The notes: a model not told the origin generated them from the sequence alone. A stretch of 64,000 bases of DNA from Phenylobacterium sp. J426 (GCF_024699945.1 NZ_JAJOMY010000001.1:3045001-3109000); one strand, 5' to 3'. Shown: positions 13,112-24,106, numbered from the stretch's first letter. Translations and numbers: made by a program.

Positions 13112-13600
13112 CTACTCGATGATCGCGAGCGGTTCGCCGAACTCCACCGGCTGCGCGTCCTCGACCAGGATCTGCACGACCTTGCCGCCCTTCGGCGCCG
13201 GGATCGGGTTCATGGTCTTCATCGCTTCCACGATGAACAGGGTCTGGCCGGCCTGCACGGTGTCGCCGACCTTCACGAAGGGGTCCGAGCCGGGGTTCGG
13301 CTGCAGATAGACGGTACCCACCATCGGCGACTTCACCTCGTCGCCCTTGGCGCGGGCCGGCGCGGCGGCCGGAGCCTCCGCCGCCGCCGGGACGGGCGCC
13401 GCCGCCGGGGCCGCATGGGCGACCGGGGCAGGGGCCGCGACGTGCACGGCGGTCGCCGTCAGCGTCTTCGCCACGCGGATCTTCAGCTCGCCCTGCTCGA
13501 CCTCGATTTCCGACAGACCGGTCTCGGTCAGAATGTCGGCCAGTTTGCGCACCAGGCGGGCGTCGAACGGATCGGCGGGCGCCTTCGGACTGCTAGCCAT
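13112..13600 (-). CDS. accB: Acetyl-CoA carboxylase, biotin carboxyl carrier protein
   Basis: Carrier of the carboxybiotin group between AccC and the carboxyltransferase. The 162-residue protein has an N-terminal helical region, an Ala/Pro-rich linker (residues 52-88) and a C-terminal biotinyl domain with the biotinylation motif EAMKTMNPI, which uses the Thr variant of EAMKMMN. It ends in [10 protein letters not shown]. It lies between aroQ and accC on the same strand, with 4 bases before accC. Confidence 0.97.
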   Translation of the reverse strand: MASSPKAPADPFDARLVRKLADILTETGLSEIEVEQGELKIRVAKTLTATAVHVAAPAPVAHAAPAAAPVPAAAEAPAAAPARAKGDEVKSPMVGTVYLQPNPGSDPFVKVGDTVQAGQTLFIVEAMKTMNPIPAPKGGKVVQILVEDAQPVEFGEPLAIIE

Positions 13601-13639
13601 GGAACGACCCTTTTTCTTCTCTAGAGACTTGTCGGGAAA

Positions 13640-14077
13640 TCAGCGGGCCAGGCCCGCGGCGGCCTCGACGGCCAACGCGTAGCTCGACGCTCCGAAGCCG
13701 GAGACGACCCCGGTGGCGGCGAGCGAAACATAGGTCTCACGGCGGAACGCCTCGCGGGCGGCCGGGTTCGACAGATGACACTCCACCACCGGGATGCTGA
13801 GCATCTTCAGGGCGTCCAGGATGGCGATGGAGGTGTGGCCGTAGGCGGCGGGATTGAGCACCAGGGCGCAGGCGGCCTCGCGCGCCTCCTGGATCCAGTC
13901 GACCAGCTCGCCTTCGTAGTTGGATTGACGGAACACGACCTCACGGCCCAGGGACTTCGCGCGCGCCTCGCAGAGGCGGCGGACGTCTTCCAGGGTGTGA
14001 TGACCGTAAATCTCCGGCTCGCGGGTCCCCAGGAGGTTGAGGTTCGGCCCGCTCAGCACATAGATCGGTTTCGACAT
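13640..14077 (-). CDS. aroQ: 3-dehydroquinate dehydratase, type II
   Basis: Third step of the shikimate pathway. The start at 14077 ([20 protein letters not shown]) matches the family N-terminus; the frame is open further upstream but lacks homology. Active-site features: [16 protein letters not shown] with the flexible-loop Arg and Tyr, [30 protein letters not shown] with the catalytic His of the AYGHTS motif (the residue before it is normally Gly or Ala), and [14 protein letters not shown]. The 145-residue length is standard. It heads the aroQ-accB-accC-aat group. Confidence 0.96.
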   Translation of the reverse strand: MSKPIYVLSGPNLNLLGTREPEIYGHHTLEDVRRLCEARAKSLGREVVFRQSNYEGELVDWIQEAREAACALVLNPAAYGHTSIAILDALKMLSIPVVECHLSNPAAREAFRRETYVSLAATGVVSGFGASSYALAVEAAAGLAR

Positions 14078-14193
14078 TCGGCTCCGCCGTCGATTCCGCG
14101 CCCTTGTAACGGTCAGCGGCGGAGGCCACAAGCAAGCCGAACCCCCAAGCCGGCCCCCCATGTCTACGGGAGGGCGGAGTCGCCGAGCGTTTG

Positions 14194-14394
14194 ATGCAAC
14201 TGACCGTGAACGGAGAGAGCCGGAACTTCCAGGGCGTGCCTGATGTGGCCGCGCTCGTGGCGGCGCTCGGCCTCGACGCGCGTAAGGTGGCCGTGGAGCG
14301 GAACCTGGAGATCGTGCCGAAGTCCGCCTATGCGGCGACGGCGCTCTCCGACGGCGACCGGATCGAGATCGTGCATTTTATCGGAGGCGGCTGA
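14194..14394 (+). CDS. thiS: Sulfur carrier protein ThiS
   Basis: Ubiquitin-like carrier that donates sulfur for the thiazole of thiamine as a C-terminal thiocarboxylate. Sixty-six residues with the N-terminal strand [12 protein letters not shown] and the required C-terminal Gly-Gly (HFIGGG). A TTG one codon earlier (14191) is an alternative start. thiG follows one base after the stop. The rest of the thiamine pathway is not in this window. Confidence 0.93.
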   Translation: MQLTVNGESRNFQGVPDVAALVAALGLDARKVAVERNLEIVPKSAYAATALSDGDRIEIVHFIGGG

Positions 14395-14395
14395 C

Positions 14396-15184
14396 GTGGA
14401 CGGCTCGACCCAGACTGACGACATCTGGACGGTGGCCGGGCGCACCTTCCGCTCGCGCCTGATCGTCGGCACAGGCAAGTACAAGGACTACGCCCAGAAC
14501 GCCGCCGCCGCCGAGGCCGCGGGCGCCGAGATCGTGACCGTCGCGGTGCGGCGAGTGAACCTGACCGATCCGAACCAGCCGATGCTGGTGGACTATGTAA
14601 AGCCCGACCGGTTCACCTTCCTCCCCAACACGGCGGGCTGCTTCACCGGCGAGGACGCCATCCGAACCCTGCGGCTCGCGCGCGAGGCCGGCGGATGGGA
14701 CCTGGTGAAGCTGGAGGTGCTGTCGCAGACCAAGCACCTGCTGCCCGACATGGAGGAGACCCTGCGCGCTCTGAAGCTGCTCGTCGCCGACGGTTTCCAG
14801 GTGATGGTCTACTGCTCGGATGACCCGGTTTACGCCAAGAAGCTGGAGGACGCCGGCGCCGCCGCCATCATGCCGGCCGCCGCCCCGATCGGGTCGGGAC
14901 GGGGCATCCAGAACTTCCTGAATCTCGGGCTGATCATCGAGCAGGCGACCGTGCCGGTGCTGGTCGACGCGGGCGTCGGCACGGCGTCCGACGCCGTGCT
15001 GGCCATGGAGATCGGCTGCGACGCCGTCCTCATGAACACTGCGATCGCCGAGGCGCGCGACCCGATCCGCATGGCGCGGGCCATGAAGCATGCCGTCATC
15101 GCCGGCCGCGAGGCCTGGCTCGCCGGTCGCATGGCCAAACGCAGCTACGCCGATCCATCCTCCCCCATGGCGGGGCTCATCTGA
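14396..15184 (+). CDS. thiG: Thiazole synthase ThiG
   Basis: Condenses deoxyxylulose phosphate, dehydroglycine and ThiS thiocarboxylate to the thiazole phosphate of thiamine. 262 residues in a TIM barrel; the substrate Schiff-base lysine lies in DLVKLEVL. Other family segments are [53 protein letters not shown] and [16 protein letters not shown]. The GTG start at 14396 follows the thiS stop by one base; translation upstream is frame-shifted thiS sequence. The stop overlaps the next ATG by one base. Confidence 0.95.
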   Translation: MDGSTQTDDIWTVAGRTFRSRLIVGTGKYKDYAQNAAAAEAAGAEIVTVAVRRVNLTDPNQPMLVDYVKPDRFTFLPNTAGCFTGEDAIRTLRLAREAGGWDLVKLEVLSQTKHLLPDMEETLRALKLLVADGFQVMVYCSDDPVYAKKLEDAGAAAIMPAAAPIGSGRGIQNFLNLGLIIEQATVPVLVDAGVGTASDAVLAMEIGCDAVLMNTAIAEARDPIRMARAMKHAVIAGREAWLAGRMAKRSYADPSSPMAGLI

Positions 15185-15996
15185 TGGCCGGTAGAGAAGC
15201 GGACGTCCGCAGATCGATCTTCATCACCGGGGCCGCGTCGGGCATGGGGCGCGAGACCGCGCGCCTGTTCGCCGGGAAGGGGTGGTTCGTCGGGGCCTAC
15301 GACCTCAACGAGGCCGGCCTGCAGGACCTGCAGCACGAGCTGGGCGCGGAGAACTGCCTGATCCGCCGCCTCGACGTGACCGACCGGGCCGACTTCCGGG
15401 CCGCGCTGGACGACTTCGGCCCGGCGGCCGGCGGACGGCTCGACATCCTCTTCAACAACGCCGGCATCGGCCGGGGCGGGCCATTCGACCAGCAGCCGTT
15501 CGAAGAGATCCTGGCCGTCGTGCAGGTGAACTTCATCGGCGTGCTGAACGGCATCTACGAGGCCGTGCCGCTGCTCAAGGCGACGCCCGGCTCGCTGTGC
15601 TTCACCACCTCGTCGTCGTCGGCCACCTTCGGCATGCCGGGCATCGCCGTCTACTCGGCCACCAAGCACGCGGTGAAGGGCCTGACCGAGGCGTTGTCCG
15701 TCGAGTTCAAGGCGCTGGGGATCCGCGTCGCCGACGTGCTTCCGGGCTTGATCGACACGCCCATCCTGCCGCCGGGCGCCGTGGACGCCGCGCCGAAGGA
15801 AGGCATGTTCCGCGCCATCCCGCCGGTCGAGGTCGCCAAGGTGGTCTGGGAGGCCTACCACACGGACAAGCTCCACTGGTACGTCCCCGAGGAGATCGCC
15901 GAGCTCGACCGCTCCGCAACGCTGACGCCCGAGGCGGTGCGCGACCAGCTGGCGACCGGCTCGCTGTTCTTCACGGAGACGCCGCCCAAGCCGTAA
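15184..15996 (+). CDS. Short-chain dehydrogenase/reductase
   Basis: Classical SDR oxidoreductase of 270 residues. The cofactor loop TGAASGMGRETARLFA is the TGxxxGxG motif near residue 16, and Asp in GAYDLNEAG after the second strand suggests NAD preference. NNAG is present (LFNNAGIGRG). The catalytic Ser is in TTSSSSATFG and YSATK is the YxxxK pair. Its ATG overlaps the thiG stop (TGATG), so it is translationally coupled to thiSG, though no role in thiamine synthesis is known for this family. Substrate unknown. Confidence 0.9.
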   Translation: MAGREADVRRSIFITGAASGMGRETARLFAGKGWFVGAYDLNEAGLQDLQHELGAENCLIRRLDVTDRADFRAALDDFGPAAGGRLDILFNNAGIGRGGPFDQQPFEEILAVVQVNFIGVLNGIYEAVPLLKATPGSLCFTTSSSSATFGMPGIAVYSATKHAVKGLTEALSVEFKALGIRVADVLPGLIDTPILPPGAVDAAPKEGMFRAIPPVEVAKVVWEAYHTDKLHWYVPEEIAELDRSATLTPEAVRDQLATGSLFFTETPPKP

Positions 15997-16099
15997 CCGA
16001 CGGCTGTAACGCTGCGCGAACCGTTTCGTACTCGCTTCAACGGCGGCCGCAGGGGATCGTGAGCCGGCCCGCGCAAGTCCCAAGCCAACGCGGGCTCGC

Positions 16100-16133
16100 C
16101 GGGCGGCGCGGATCCTCCAAGCCGCGCCGCCCG
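16100..16133. terminator. Strong hairpin between convergent genes
   Basis: A perfect 12-bp stem, CGGGCGGCGCGG (16100-16111) with CCGCGCCGCCCG (16122-16133), has a 10-base loop. It lies in the 158-base gap between the converging SDR and DsbA-like genes. There is no U-tract on either side, but the stem is very stable, so a bidirectional terminator is plausible. Confidence 0.5.
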
Positions 16134-16154
16134 TCAGGCGACGCCGTTTCGGAC

Positions 16155-16908
16155 TTAGGCCGGGTTGCCCGATGGGCGTTTCAGGCCCACGCCCTTGGCC
16201 TGGGTGATGGCGGCCTTCAGCGCCTCCATGTCGGCGCCGGGGATCACGCGGTCGCCCACCACGAAGGCCGGCGTCCCGTCGATATGCAGCGCCTGGGCGA
16301 GGGTGCGAACGTCCTGCAGATGCTGCCGGATGGCCGGATCGCGCGCCTGCTGCCGGGCGACCTGCGGATCGACGCCGTGCTTCGTGAAGATGCGGTCGAT
16401 CGCCGCCTCGTTGAGCGGCTTGGCGGCCATCAGGTCGCCGTACAGCTCCAGCGACTTCGGCTTGGCGATCGGCGTCAGCACCATGTGGCCGGCGAGGATC
16501 GATTCCTCGGTCTGGAACGCGAATTCCTTGAAGACGAAGCGGACGTCCGGGTTGTCGCGGATCAGCTTCACCACCTCGGGGGGCCGCGATCTTGCAGTAG
16601 GCGCAGTTGTAATCGAAGAACTCCACCACCGTGATCGAGCCGTTCGGATTGGCCACGAAGTCGCGCGGATCGCGCTCCAGCTGCGCGCGGTGCTTGGCGA
16701 GCGCCGCCGTGGACGCCTTGGCCAGCTCCGCCTGTTGCTTCTGCTGCAGGGCGACCGACACCTCCTGCAGCACTTCGGGGTTCGCCAGCAGGTAGGCGCG
16801 CACGCGTTCGCCGAACGCCTCGTCGCTCTGCTTCTGGCAGCCCGAGAGGGCGAGGGCGGCGCTCAGCGCCAGGCCAGCAGTGTGGGCGGTCTTCACGATC
16901 ACGGTCAT
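16155..16908 (-). CDS. DsbA-family thiol oxidoreductase lipoprotein (frameshifted)
   Basis: Periplasmic thioredoxin-fold protein of the Com1/DsbA type. The N-terminus has a lipobox (ALSGC), so it is probably a lipoprotein. A helical region with LQQKQQAELAK precedes the thioredoxin domain, whose active site is CAYC in EFFDYNCAYCKIAAP; the cis-Pro loop is IDGTPAFVVGD. One extra C lies in the run at 16578-16583; removing it restores CKIAAPEVVKLIRD and gives 250 residues. It is probably a disulfide oxidase or isomerase for envelope proteins. It lies 27 bases after the M48 protease on the same strand. Confidence 0.88.
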
Positions 16909-16935
16909 AAGCCTTGGAGGGTTGTCTCGCGGCGC

Positions 16936-18361
16936 TCAGTTCGAGCGACGGGTGGTGGAGCCTTCGCGCGCCAGTTCGCGCATGTCCTCGCGCGTCGGCT
17001 CGGACGCCAGGACGATGTCGGTGGCGCGCCGCCACTCCGGACGGCCCTTGTCCAGCATCTCGCGGGCGCGCATGGCGAACACCCGCGCCTGCCGGCGGTC
17101 GCCGATCCAGAAGTTGTATTCGGCGGTCGCCAGTCTCGCCATGCCGTTCTGGCCCAGCTTGTCGTAGGCCTCGGCCAGCAGCCGCCAGGCCACGGCATTG
17201 TCCTCTTCCTGGGTCAGCGCCTTGCGCAGTTCGGCGACGCCTTCCTCGACCTTGGCCTTGTCGTCCAGGGCGATCAGCGTCTGGCCCAGATTGACGCGCA
17301 GCAGCGGCGCTTCCGGCTTCAGCGCCACCGAGCGGCGCTGCGGGGCCTCGGCCTCCTGCGTGCGGGCGTATTCGAACAGGATCTGGCCCTTGAGCTCCCA
17401 GAGGTACGGGTTCTCCGGCTGCTCCTCGAGCAGGGCGTCGATCAGCTTCAGCGCCCGATCGGGCTCCTTCAGTTGGTAGTAGGCGATCGCCCGGGCGTAG
17501 CGGGCCGGATACGAGGTGTCGGCCTCACTGTACTTGGTGATCGCCACCTGCGGATTGATGAAGCCTTCCAGCTTGGCCTTCATCACCGCGTGCTCGGCCA
17601 GCGCCTCGGGGCTGTCGACCTTGTCGTAGTTGGGGAGGGCGGCGACGCGCCGGCGCAGGGACTCCACGCGGTCAGACGAGATCGGGTGGCTGCGAAAGTA
17701 CGCGAAGCGCCGGGCCTCGTCGAACACCTCCTGGTAGCGGAAGTTGTCGAAGAACTCGGCTAGCCCTCGTCCCGAAAGGCCCGCCTTGTCCAGCAGCGAG
17801 GCGCCCGCCTGGTCAGCGCGGGCCTCCTGCTCGCGGCTGAATCCCAGGGCGCCCAGGGTCCCGAAATAGCTGGCGCTGCCCGCCAGGCCGGCCGCGGCCT
17901 CGGGCGAGCCGGCGAGCGCCGCCAGCACGCCGAGACCCATGGTCAGCAGGAAGGGCCGCATGCCCGCCCGGTTCATCTCGTCGCGCCGGGCGCTGTGGCC
18001 GCCCGTGAGGTGGCCGACTTCGTGGGCGATGACACCCTGCAGCTCGTTGGGCGTGTCCGATTCTGAGGATCAGGCCGGTGTTGAACCCCATCACCCGCGG
18101 CGCGGCGAAGGCGTTCAGCTCCTTGCTGCCCACCAGCAGGATTTCGACGTTCCGGGGATCGATCCCCGCGGCTTGCAGGATCGGCTGCGAGTTCTTCAGC
18201 AGCGTCTCCTCGATCTCGGTGTCCCGGATCAGGGAGATGCCCTCCTGCGCCGCCGCCGGCCCGGGCCCGGCGACCACCGCGGTCGCCAGGACCAGGCTCA
18301 GCGCGACGCGCGAGATGGAGCGGGCCCATCTGGACAGCGCCGAGCTCGAGGAGGCCAACAT
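16936..18361 (-). CDS. Periplasmic M48 metalloprotease with TPR domain, BepA-like (frameshifted)
   Basis: Zinc protease related to BepA/YfgC, which monitors outer-membrane protein and LptD assembly. A signal peptide ends at GPAAAQE. The protease domain has the zinc motif HEVGH (IAHEVGHLTGGHSARRDE) and the third-ligand region SREQEARADQAG. After about residue 230 come TPR-like helices (ARYARAIAYYQLKEPDRALK, PENPYLWELKGQILF). The frame changes near 18060-18062: an extra base after GLIL must be removed to read on through SDTPNELQGVIAHEVGH, giving 474 residues. Unlike most lesions here it is not in a clear homopolymer. DsbA-like protein follows, which suits an envelope quality-control pair (inference). 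Confidence 0.88.
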
Positions 18362-18440
18362 CGAAGAGGCAGGGGGAGACCATTCTCTTAAGCTTCTCCA
18401 GACCGCCCCTCGATAAGCCCCGCTCGAATGTAGTCGCCCG

Positions 18441-21228
18441 TCAGCCGCGCCGCCACCAGCCTTTGCGCGGCGCCGGCGGCGGACCCGAGATCTCGTTCGG
18501 ATCCGGCTCGCGTGGAGCAGGCGCGGGCTCCGCCTCGGCCATCGCCGGAACGGGTTCCGGCTCCGGCTCGGGCCGCGACTCAGGCCGGGACTCGGGCAGG
18601 GGTTCAGGGCTGGACTCGGGCTCGGCGGCGACGGGCGCCGCCACGGCCTCGGCCTCGACCGGAGCTGCGGCCTTGCGGCTGCGGCTGCGCGGCTTCTTCG
18701 GCGCAGGCGCGTCGACCTGCCCGGGGACAGCCTCCACCAGAGCCTCGGGGGCGGCGGCTTCGACAGCCGCGTTGCTCACCGGAGCCTCGGCCACGCCGTC
18801 GGCCGCCGGCGTCTCGGCCTCGAACTCGGCCTCCTTGCCGCGACCGCGCCCCCGCGAGCGCCGTCCGCGCTTGGGCTTCTCCTCCTCGGCCGGCAGTTCG
18901 ACCCAGATCTCCTCGTCGACGCCGCCGGCGTTCGGCGAGGCGATCGCCGGGGCCGCGACGGCCGATCTGGAGGCGCTGGGCGCGGCCGCGGCGGGGGCCG
19001 GCTGGCGCGGCGGGCCCGCCTCGTTGGCGGCCGCGTTGGCCTTCAGGTCCTCGGCCGGGTCATACCAGACGAACGGGTCGTCGCCGTAGGGGACCCAGGG
19101 CCGGACCCAGGTGAAGGGATCGTGCGGACGGAAGTCGTCCCGCATGCGGCGCCCACCGCGACGGCCGCGCCGACGGCGACGGCCCTCGCGGCCATCCTCG
19201 TCCTCGCCATTGGCCTGGCGCTCACCCCCGACCTTCCCCGCGACCTTCGCCCCGGTTCTCGCCCCGACTGTCGGCGCGTCCTTCAGCGTGACCCTCGCCA
19301 CGGCCTTCGCCACGCTCGTCGCCCCGCCGGCCGCGCCGGCGGCGCTGGCGTCCACGCCGGCCGCCTTCGGCGTCCTCGCGGTCGTCGCGCGGCGCGCGAT
19401 CCTCGCGGGCCCGCGGGCGGGCTTCCGCGCCGTCCTCGGCGGTGTCGTCCTCGTCCTCGTCTTCGTCCTCGAAGGCCTCCTCGTCGTCCTCGTCCTCGAG
19501 GTCCTCGTCCTCGAAGGTGTCCTCCAGCTCGGCGGCGTCGGCCGGCGTGTAGGCGATCTGGGCCGGCGCCAGCACCGCGGCGTGCTCCGCGCGGGTCTCG
19601 CTCGCCGTGCGTTCGATGCCATGCTCGGCGTGCGCCATGTCGTCGTCGATCACGACCGTCACGAACAGGCCGAAGGCGTGGTGCAGCCTGGCGAGATGCG
19701 CGCGCTTCTCATTCAGGATGTATAGGCCGACGGCGCGCGGCACGGTCAGCGTCGCCTCGCCGCCGCCCTTCAGCGCCTCGATTTCCAGCGCCCGCAGCGC
19801 CGCCAGGGCGCTCGACTCGACCGAGCGGACCCGGCCGGTGCCGGCGCAGTGCTCGCAGACGTGGGTGGTGCCCTCCAGCACGCCGGTGCGGCGGCGCTGG
19901 CGGCTGATCTCCATCAGCCCGAACGGGCTGATCTTGCCCATCTGGACCCGGGCGCGGTCGTCCTTGAGGCAGTCCTTCAGCTTCTTCTCGACCGCCCGGT
20001 TGTTCTTCGCCTCATCCATGTCGATGAAGTCGATGACGATCAGGCCGGCGAGGTCGCGCAGTCGCAACTGGCGGGCGGCTTCCTCGGCCGCTTCCAGGTT
20101 GGTCTTCAGCGCCGTGGCCTCGATGTTGCGCTCGCGCGTCGCGCGGCCCGAGTTCACGTCGACGGCGACCAGCGCCTCGGTCTGGTTGATCACCAGGTAG
20201 CCGCCCGAACGCAGCGGCACGACCGGCGAGTAGATCTGCGACAGGTGGTCTTCCACCTTGTGCTTCACGAAGAGCGGCGTGGGCTCGCGGTAGAGCTGCA
20301 CCTTCTTCGCCTGGCTGGGCATCAGCATGCGCATGAAGTCGCGCGCTTCCTTGAAGCTCGCCTCGCCCTCGACGAACACGTCGTCGATGTCCTTGTCGTA
20401 GAGGTCGCGGATCGCACGCTTCACGAGGTCCTCTTCCTCGTAGATCAGCGCCGGCGCGATCGAATGCAGCGTCTTCTCGCGGATGTTCTCCCAAAGGCGC
20501 AGCAGGTAGTCGTAGTCGCGCTTGATCTCGGCCTTGGTGCGCTTGGCCCCGGCCGTCCGCACGATCAGGCCCATGCCGTTCGGCACGTCGAGGCTCTGGA
20601 CCACGCTCTTCAGCCGCTTGCGGTCGGTCGCGGTGGTGATCTTGCGGCTGATACCGCCGCCGCGGGCGGTGTTCGGCATCAGCACGCCGTAGCGGCCGGC
20701 CAGCGACAGATAGGTGGTCAGCGCCGCACCCTTGTTGCCGCGCTCCTCCTTGACGACCTGGACCAGCATGATCTGCCGGCGGCGGATCACTTCCTGGATC
20801 TTGTAGCGGCGCATCAGCCGCCGACGGCGACGGGCCAGCTCCTCCTCGACGACGTCGTCCTCGTCGTCCGAGGCGTTCAGGTCGACCTCGTCCTCGTCCT
20901 CCGGCGCGCGGGCCCGCGGCTCGTGGCGGTCCTCGTCGTCCTCCTCGGCCTCCTCGCGCAGCAGGGCTTCGCGGTCGGCGACGGGGATCTGGTAGTAGTC
21001 GGGGTGGATTTCGTTGAAGGCCAGGAAGCCGTGGCGGTTGCCGCCGTATTCGACGAAGGCCGCCTGCAGGGACGGCTCAACGCGCGTCACCTTTGCGAGA
21101 TAGATGTTTCCTCGAAGCTGCTTGCGGTTCTGGCTCTCGAAATCGAACTCTTCAACGCGAGTCCCGTCGACGACCACCACACGCGTCTCTTCCGCGTGGG
21201 CTGCGTCGATCAACATGGTCTTGGACAT
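18441..21228 (-). CDS. rne: Ribonuclease E (frameshifted in C-terminal half)
   Basis: Essential endoribonuclease that starts mRNA decay, processes rRNA and tRNA, and scaffolds the degradosome. The N-terminal half has the S1 domain with a long acidic insertion (residues about 70-125) as in alphaproteobacteria, the catalytic aspartates in VAVDVNSGRATRERN and GLIVIDFIDMDEAKNN, and the zinc-link CEHC in THVCEHCAGTGRV. The C-terminal half is disordered, Arg/Glu/Pro/Ala-rich, and ends PAPRKGWWRRG; the Gly-Trp-Trp tail binds PNPase in Caulobacter RNase E. One extra C at 19225-19229 ends the frame early; corrected length is 928 residues. The ATG at 21228 has a GGAGAC ribosome site. Confidence 0.95.
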
Positions 21229-21664
21229 TCAGTTCGTCTCCGCGGCGCGCGGCTTGGGCATGGCCCGGGCGCTGCCGGTGGTAAGGACGGACGCGCGCGC
21301 CGACCCGGAGGGCGCCGGAAGCGGCGTCTCGGGGGGCAAGGCCAGGATTGGCTTGAGCTGCGCAGCCCATCGGGTGTGTTCCTAGGCGCGCCACGAGCGG
21401 CGCGATCGGAGGAGGCGTGGTCGTCGAAGGTCTCGAACGAGGCCGACGCCGGTTTGCGTGACGCGCGGTCCGACGGGCCCGAAGCGGGCTCGACGTCGTC
21501 GCGCGGCGCGGACTTTGCAACACGGCGTCCGAAAAGGAAAGCACGCGCTGCTCGGCTCCTGCGACACGAAAGACCTCGTTAACCGATTGTCTACGGCCGC
21601 GGCCCGTATATGGCTGTCGATGTCGTGTTCTGCGACTCCGCGCGCGCGGATGTAGGGTGGCTTG
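21229..21664. other. Divergent intergenic region between rne and the amidase gene
   Basis: This 436-base gap should hold the rne promoter and 5' leader and the amidase promoter. I find no coding frame with convincing composition; short Arg-rich frames are probably chance. A GTTAAC at 21578-21583 gives one CtrA-like half-site (TTAACC) without the second half at the expected spacing. TTGTCT at 21587-21592 and TATATG at 21607-21612 are spaced 14 bases apart, too close for a standard promoter. RNase E leaders often carry autoregulatory structure, but I could not identify one. Confidence 0.4.
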
Positions 21665-22918
21665 ATGTTGGGGCGAGCAGCTAGGGCGATGGCCGTGAAC
21701 CGGGGGCGGGCGCTGCTCGCCGCGGTCGTCGCCGGCCTGGGCCTGGTCGCCGTGGCCGCCTCCCACGCCGCGCCCGATACGGTTTCCCTGCTCAAGGTGC
21801 GCCTGGGCGGCGAGGGGACCGAGACCCGCGTGGTCATCGACCTCGACAAGTCCGCCAGCGTGAAGGTCGTCTCCGACGGAGAGGCCGACCGGCGCGTCGT
21901 CGTCATGATGCCCGGGGTCGATGCGCCTGACGGCCTGCAGGGCGCGGGCCGCGGAGTCGTGAAGGCCTGGATGGTCGACGAAGTTCAGGGGCAGGCCCGC
22001 CTGCAGATGGACCTCGCGGCCGACGCCAAGGTGAAGCGTCGGTTCCTGTTGCCGCCGGCCGACGGCATCGCCCACTACCGCTATGTCATCGACCTCGCCG
22101 CCGTTGGGGCCTCGGGCGGGTCGGTCGGCGCGCCTGCCCCGGCCGCGACCCAGAGCGCGAGCCTGACCAAGGCCTCGGGCGCGGGCCCGACGCCGGCCGT
22201 GCGCACCCAGTTCCTGCCCGCCAAGAAACAGCCGCTGCCGCTGAAGAAGGTGATCGTCATCGACGCCGGTCATGGCGGTAAGGACGTGGGAGCCAGCGGA
22301 GCCCAGGGCTTCGAGAAGGAAATCAACCTCGCCGCCGCGCTGGCGCTCAAGGCCCGCCTGGAAAAGAGCGGCCGCTATCAGGTCGTGATGACCCGCAACT
22401 CCGACATCTATGTGCCGCTGGAAACCCGCGTCCGGATCGCTCAGCGGGCCAACGCAGACCTGTTCATCTCGCTGCACTCGGACTCCGGCCCGACCGCCAG
22501 CCTGAAGGGCGCCAGCGTCTACACCCTCTCCGACAAGGCGTCCCGGCGTTCGACCCAGTTCGTCAGCAAGGACGACTGGTTCATGAAGGCCAACCTGTCC
22601 GGCGACCAGGGCGTTCGCGACATCCTCTTCGACCTGACCCAGCGGGCCACCCGCAACCGCTCCGCCGTTTTCGCCCAGACGCTGCTCTCAAACATCGAGG
22701 GCGAGGCCCCGCTGCTTCGCCGCAGCCACCGCGACGCGGGTCTTGTCGTGCTGCTGGCCCCCGACGTGCCCGCCGTCCTGCTGGAGATGGGTTTCGTCAA
22801 CAATCCCGAGGACGAGGCCCGTCTGCGCGACCCCGCCGCACGCGCCCGCCTGATGAACGCCGTCGCCGACGCCATCGACGACCACTTCGGCGCCGGCCTC
22901 AAGGTCGCGACGCGCTGA
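21665..22918 (+). CDS. amiC: N-acetylmuramoyl-L-alanine amidase (AmiC-like)
   Basis: Zinc amidase that cuts peptide stems from peptidoglycan during cell separation. 417 residues: signal segment ALLAAVVAGLGLVAVAASHA, an AMIN-type domain (residues about 40-150) that in homologues directs it to the septum, a linker, then Amidase_3. Zinc and catalytic residues: His in VIDAGHGGKDVGA, Glu in FEKEINLAAAL, His in LFISLHSDSG and Glu in LLEMGFVNNPEDE. A TTG codon at 21662 precedes the ATG. It is followed 18 bases later by the convergent corA stop. The PBP1A gene is nearby, forming a wall-related neighbourhood. Confidence 0.93.
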   Translation: MLGRAARAMAVNRGRALLAAVVAGLGLVAVAASHAAPDTVSLLKVRLGGEGTETRVVIDLDKSASVKVVSDGEADRRVVVMMPGVDAPDGLQGAGRGVVKAWMVDEVQGQARLQMDLAADAKVKRRFLLPPADGIAHYRYVIDLAAVGASGGSVGAPAPAATQSASLTKASGAGPTPAVRTQFLPAKKQPLPLKKVIVIDAGHGGKDVGASGAQGFEKEINLAAALALKARLEKSGRYQVVMTRNSDIYVPLETRVRIAQRANADLFISLHSDSGPTASLKGASVYTLSDKASRRSTQFVSKDDWFMKANLSGDQGVRDILFDLTQRATRNRSAVFAQTLLSNIEGEAPLLRRSHRDAGLVVLLAPDVPAVLLEMGFVNNPEDEARLRDPAARARLMNAVADAIDDHFGAGLKVATR

Positions 22919-22936
22919 TCCGGCGGTCCTTGGCCG

Positions 22937-23903
22937 TCACAGCCACTTCGAACGCTTGAATCCGATGTAGAGCGCCAGGCACACGGCCGCGATCGCCGCG
23001 AGGACCGCAAAGTAGCCGTACTTCCAGTGCAGCTCGGGCAGATAGTCGAAATTCATGCCGTAGATGCCGGCGATCGCCGTCGGCACCGCCAGGATCGCCG
23101 CCCACGACGCGAGCCGCCGGGTGATCGCGCCCTGGCGCTGCTGCTCCAGCAGGTTGCTGACTTCGAACACGGACGCGACGGTTTCGCGCAGGGCGCTGAT
23201 GCGGACGCCGACCCGACGGACGTGATCGCGCACATTGCGGAAGTACGGCCGCACCTCGGGGTCGACGCACGGGAATTCCAGCCGCTCGAGCCGGCTCGCC
23301 ATCTCCTCCATCGGTCCGAGGATGCGGCCGAACCGCAGCAGTTCGCGGCGGAGCTGGAACAGTTCGCGAATCTCGGCGCGGGTCAGGATGGCGTCCAGCG
23401 CCCGGTTCTCCATCGCTAGCACCGACTCTTCGATCTGGTCGGCGATCGGCGCATAGCCGTCCACAACGAAGTCGAGGATGGCATGAAGGACATAGTCCGC
23501 GCCGTGCTTCAGCAGGGCGGGGTTCGCCTCGAGATAGGCGCGAAGCTGGGTATGCGCCCGTGCGGAACCGTGGCGGACGGTGACGATATGGTTTGACCCC
23601 AGGAAGATGTGGGTCTCGCCGTAGTGGATGTGGCTGTCGTCCAGCTGCGCCGTGCGCGCCACCACGAACAGCTCATCGCCGTAGGTTTCGACTTTGGGCA
23701 TCTGGTGGGCTGAAAGCGCGTCCTCGACCGCGAGCGGGTGCAGGCGGAAGCGCTCCTGAAGGGGCCCGCAGCTCGTCCGGCTCCGGCTCGTAGAGCCCGA
23801 TCCAGACGAACTCGCCGGGTTCGAGCGCCAGGCCGTCGTCGCTCAGCGAGGCTTCCCGGACCCTCCGGCCGTCCTTGTACACATAGGCGGCGATGATGCT
23901 CAT
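22937..23903 (-). CDS. corA: CorA-family magnesium transporter (frameshifted)
   Basis: Pentameric Mg2+ (or Co2+/Ni2+) channel of the inner membrane. The cytoplasmic N-terminal domain starts MSIIAAYVYKDGRRVRE, and two C-terminal helices carry the pore signature YGMNFDYLPELHWKYGY; the protein ends in a basic tail (FKRSKWL). One extra C in 23761-23764 breaks the frame; correcting it gives DELRALQERFRLHPLAVEDA and a 321-residue protein. The GMN motif is intact; the following residues (FDYLPE) differ from the common MPE motif but fit the alphaproteobacterial subgroup. Confidence 0.92.
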
Positions 23904-24106
23904 GCCCTGCACCTAGCCTCAGGCAGCAGGCCTGAACAGCCTCTGCTCGAACGTCGAGGTCGGCGCGGAGGCGGTCGTCCGCCGCGTTCCCGGGACTCCC
24001 CGCGGCCCGCTGACGCGGGACGGAGCCGACGGCGTTGGCGCCCGGCTCGACACAGGTTAGACCCGGGCCACTTGGCGGCGCGCGGGCGCCTCGGAGCGCA
24101 TCTGAC

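Noticed and set aside
19230..21228. A truncated 668-residue RNase E as the real product.
   Set aside because: The truncation is at a five-C run; the downstream frame continues with RNase E-like tail ending in GWWRRG, so the full length is more likely.
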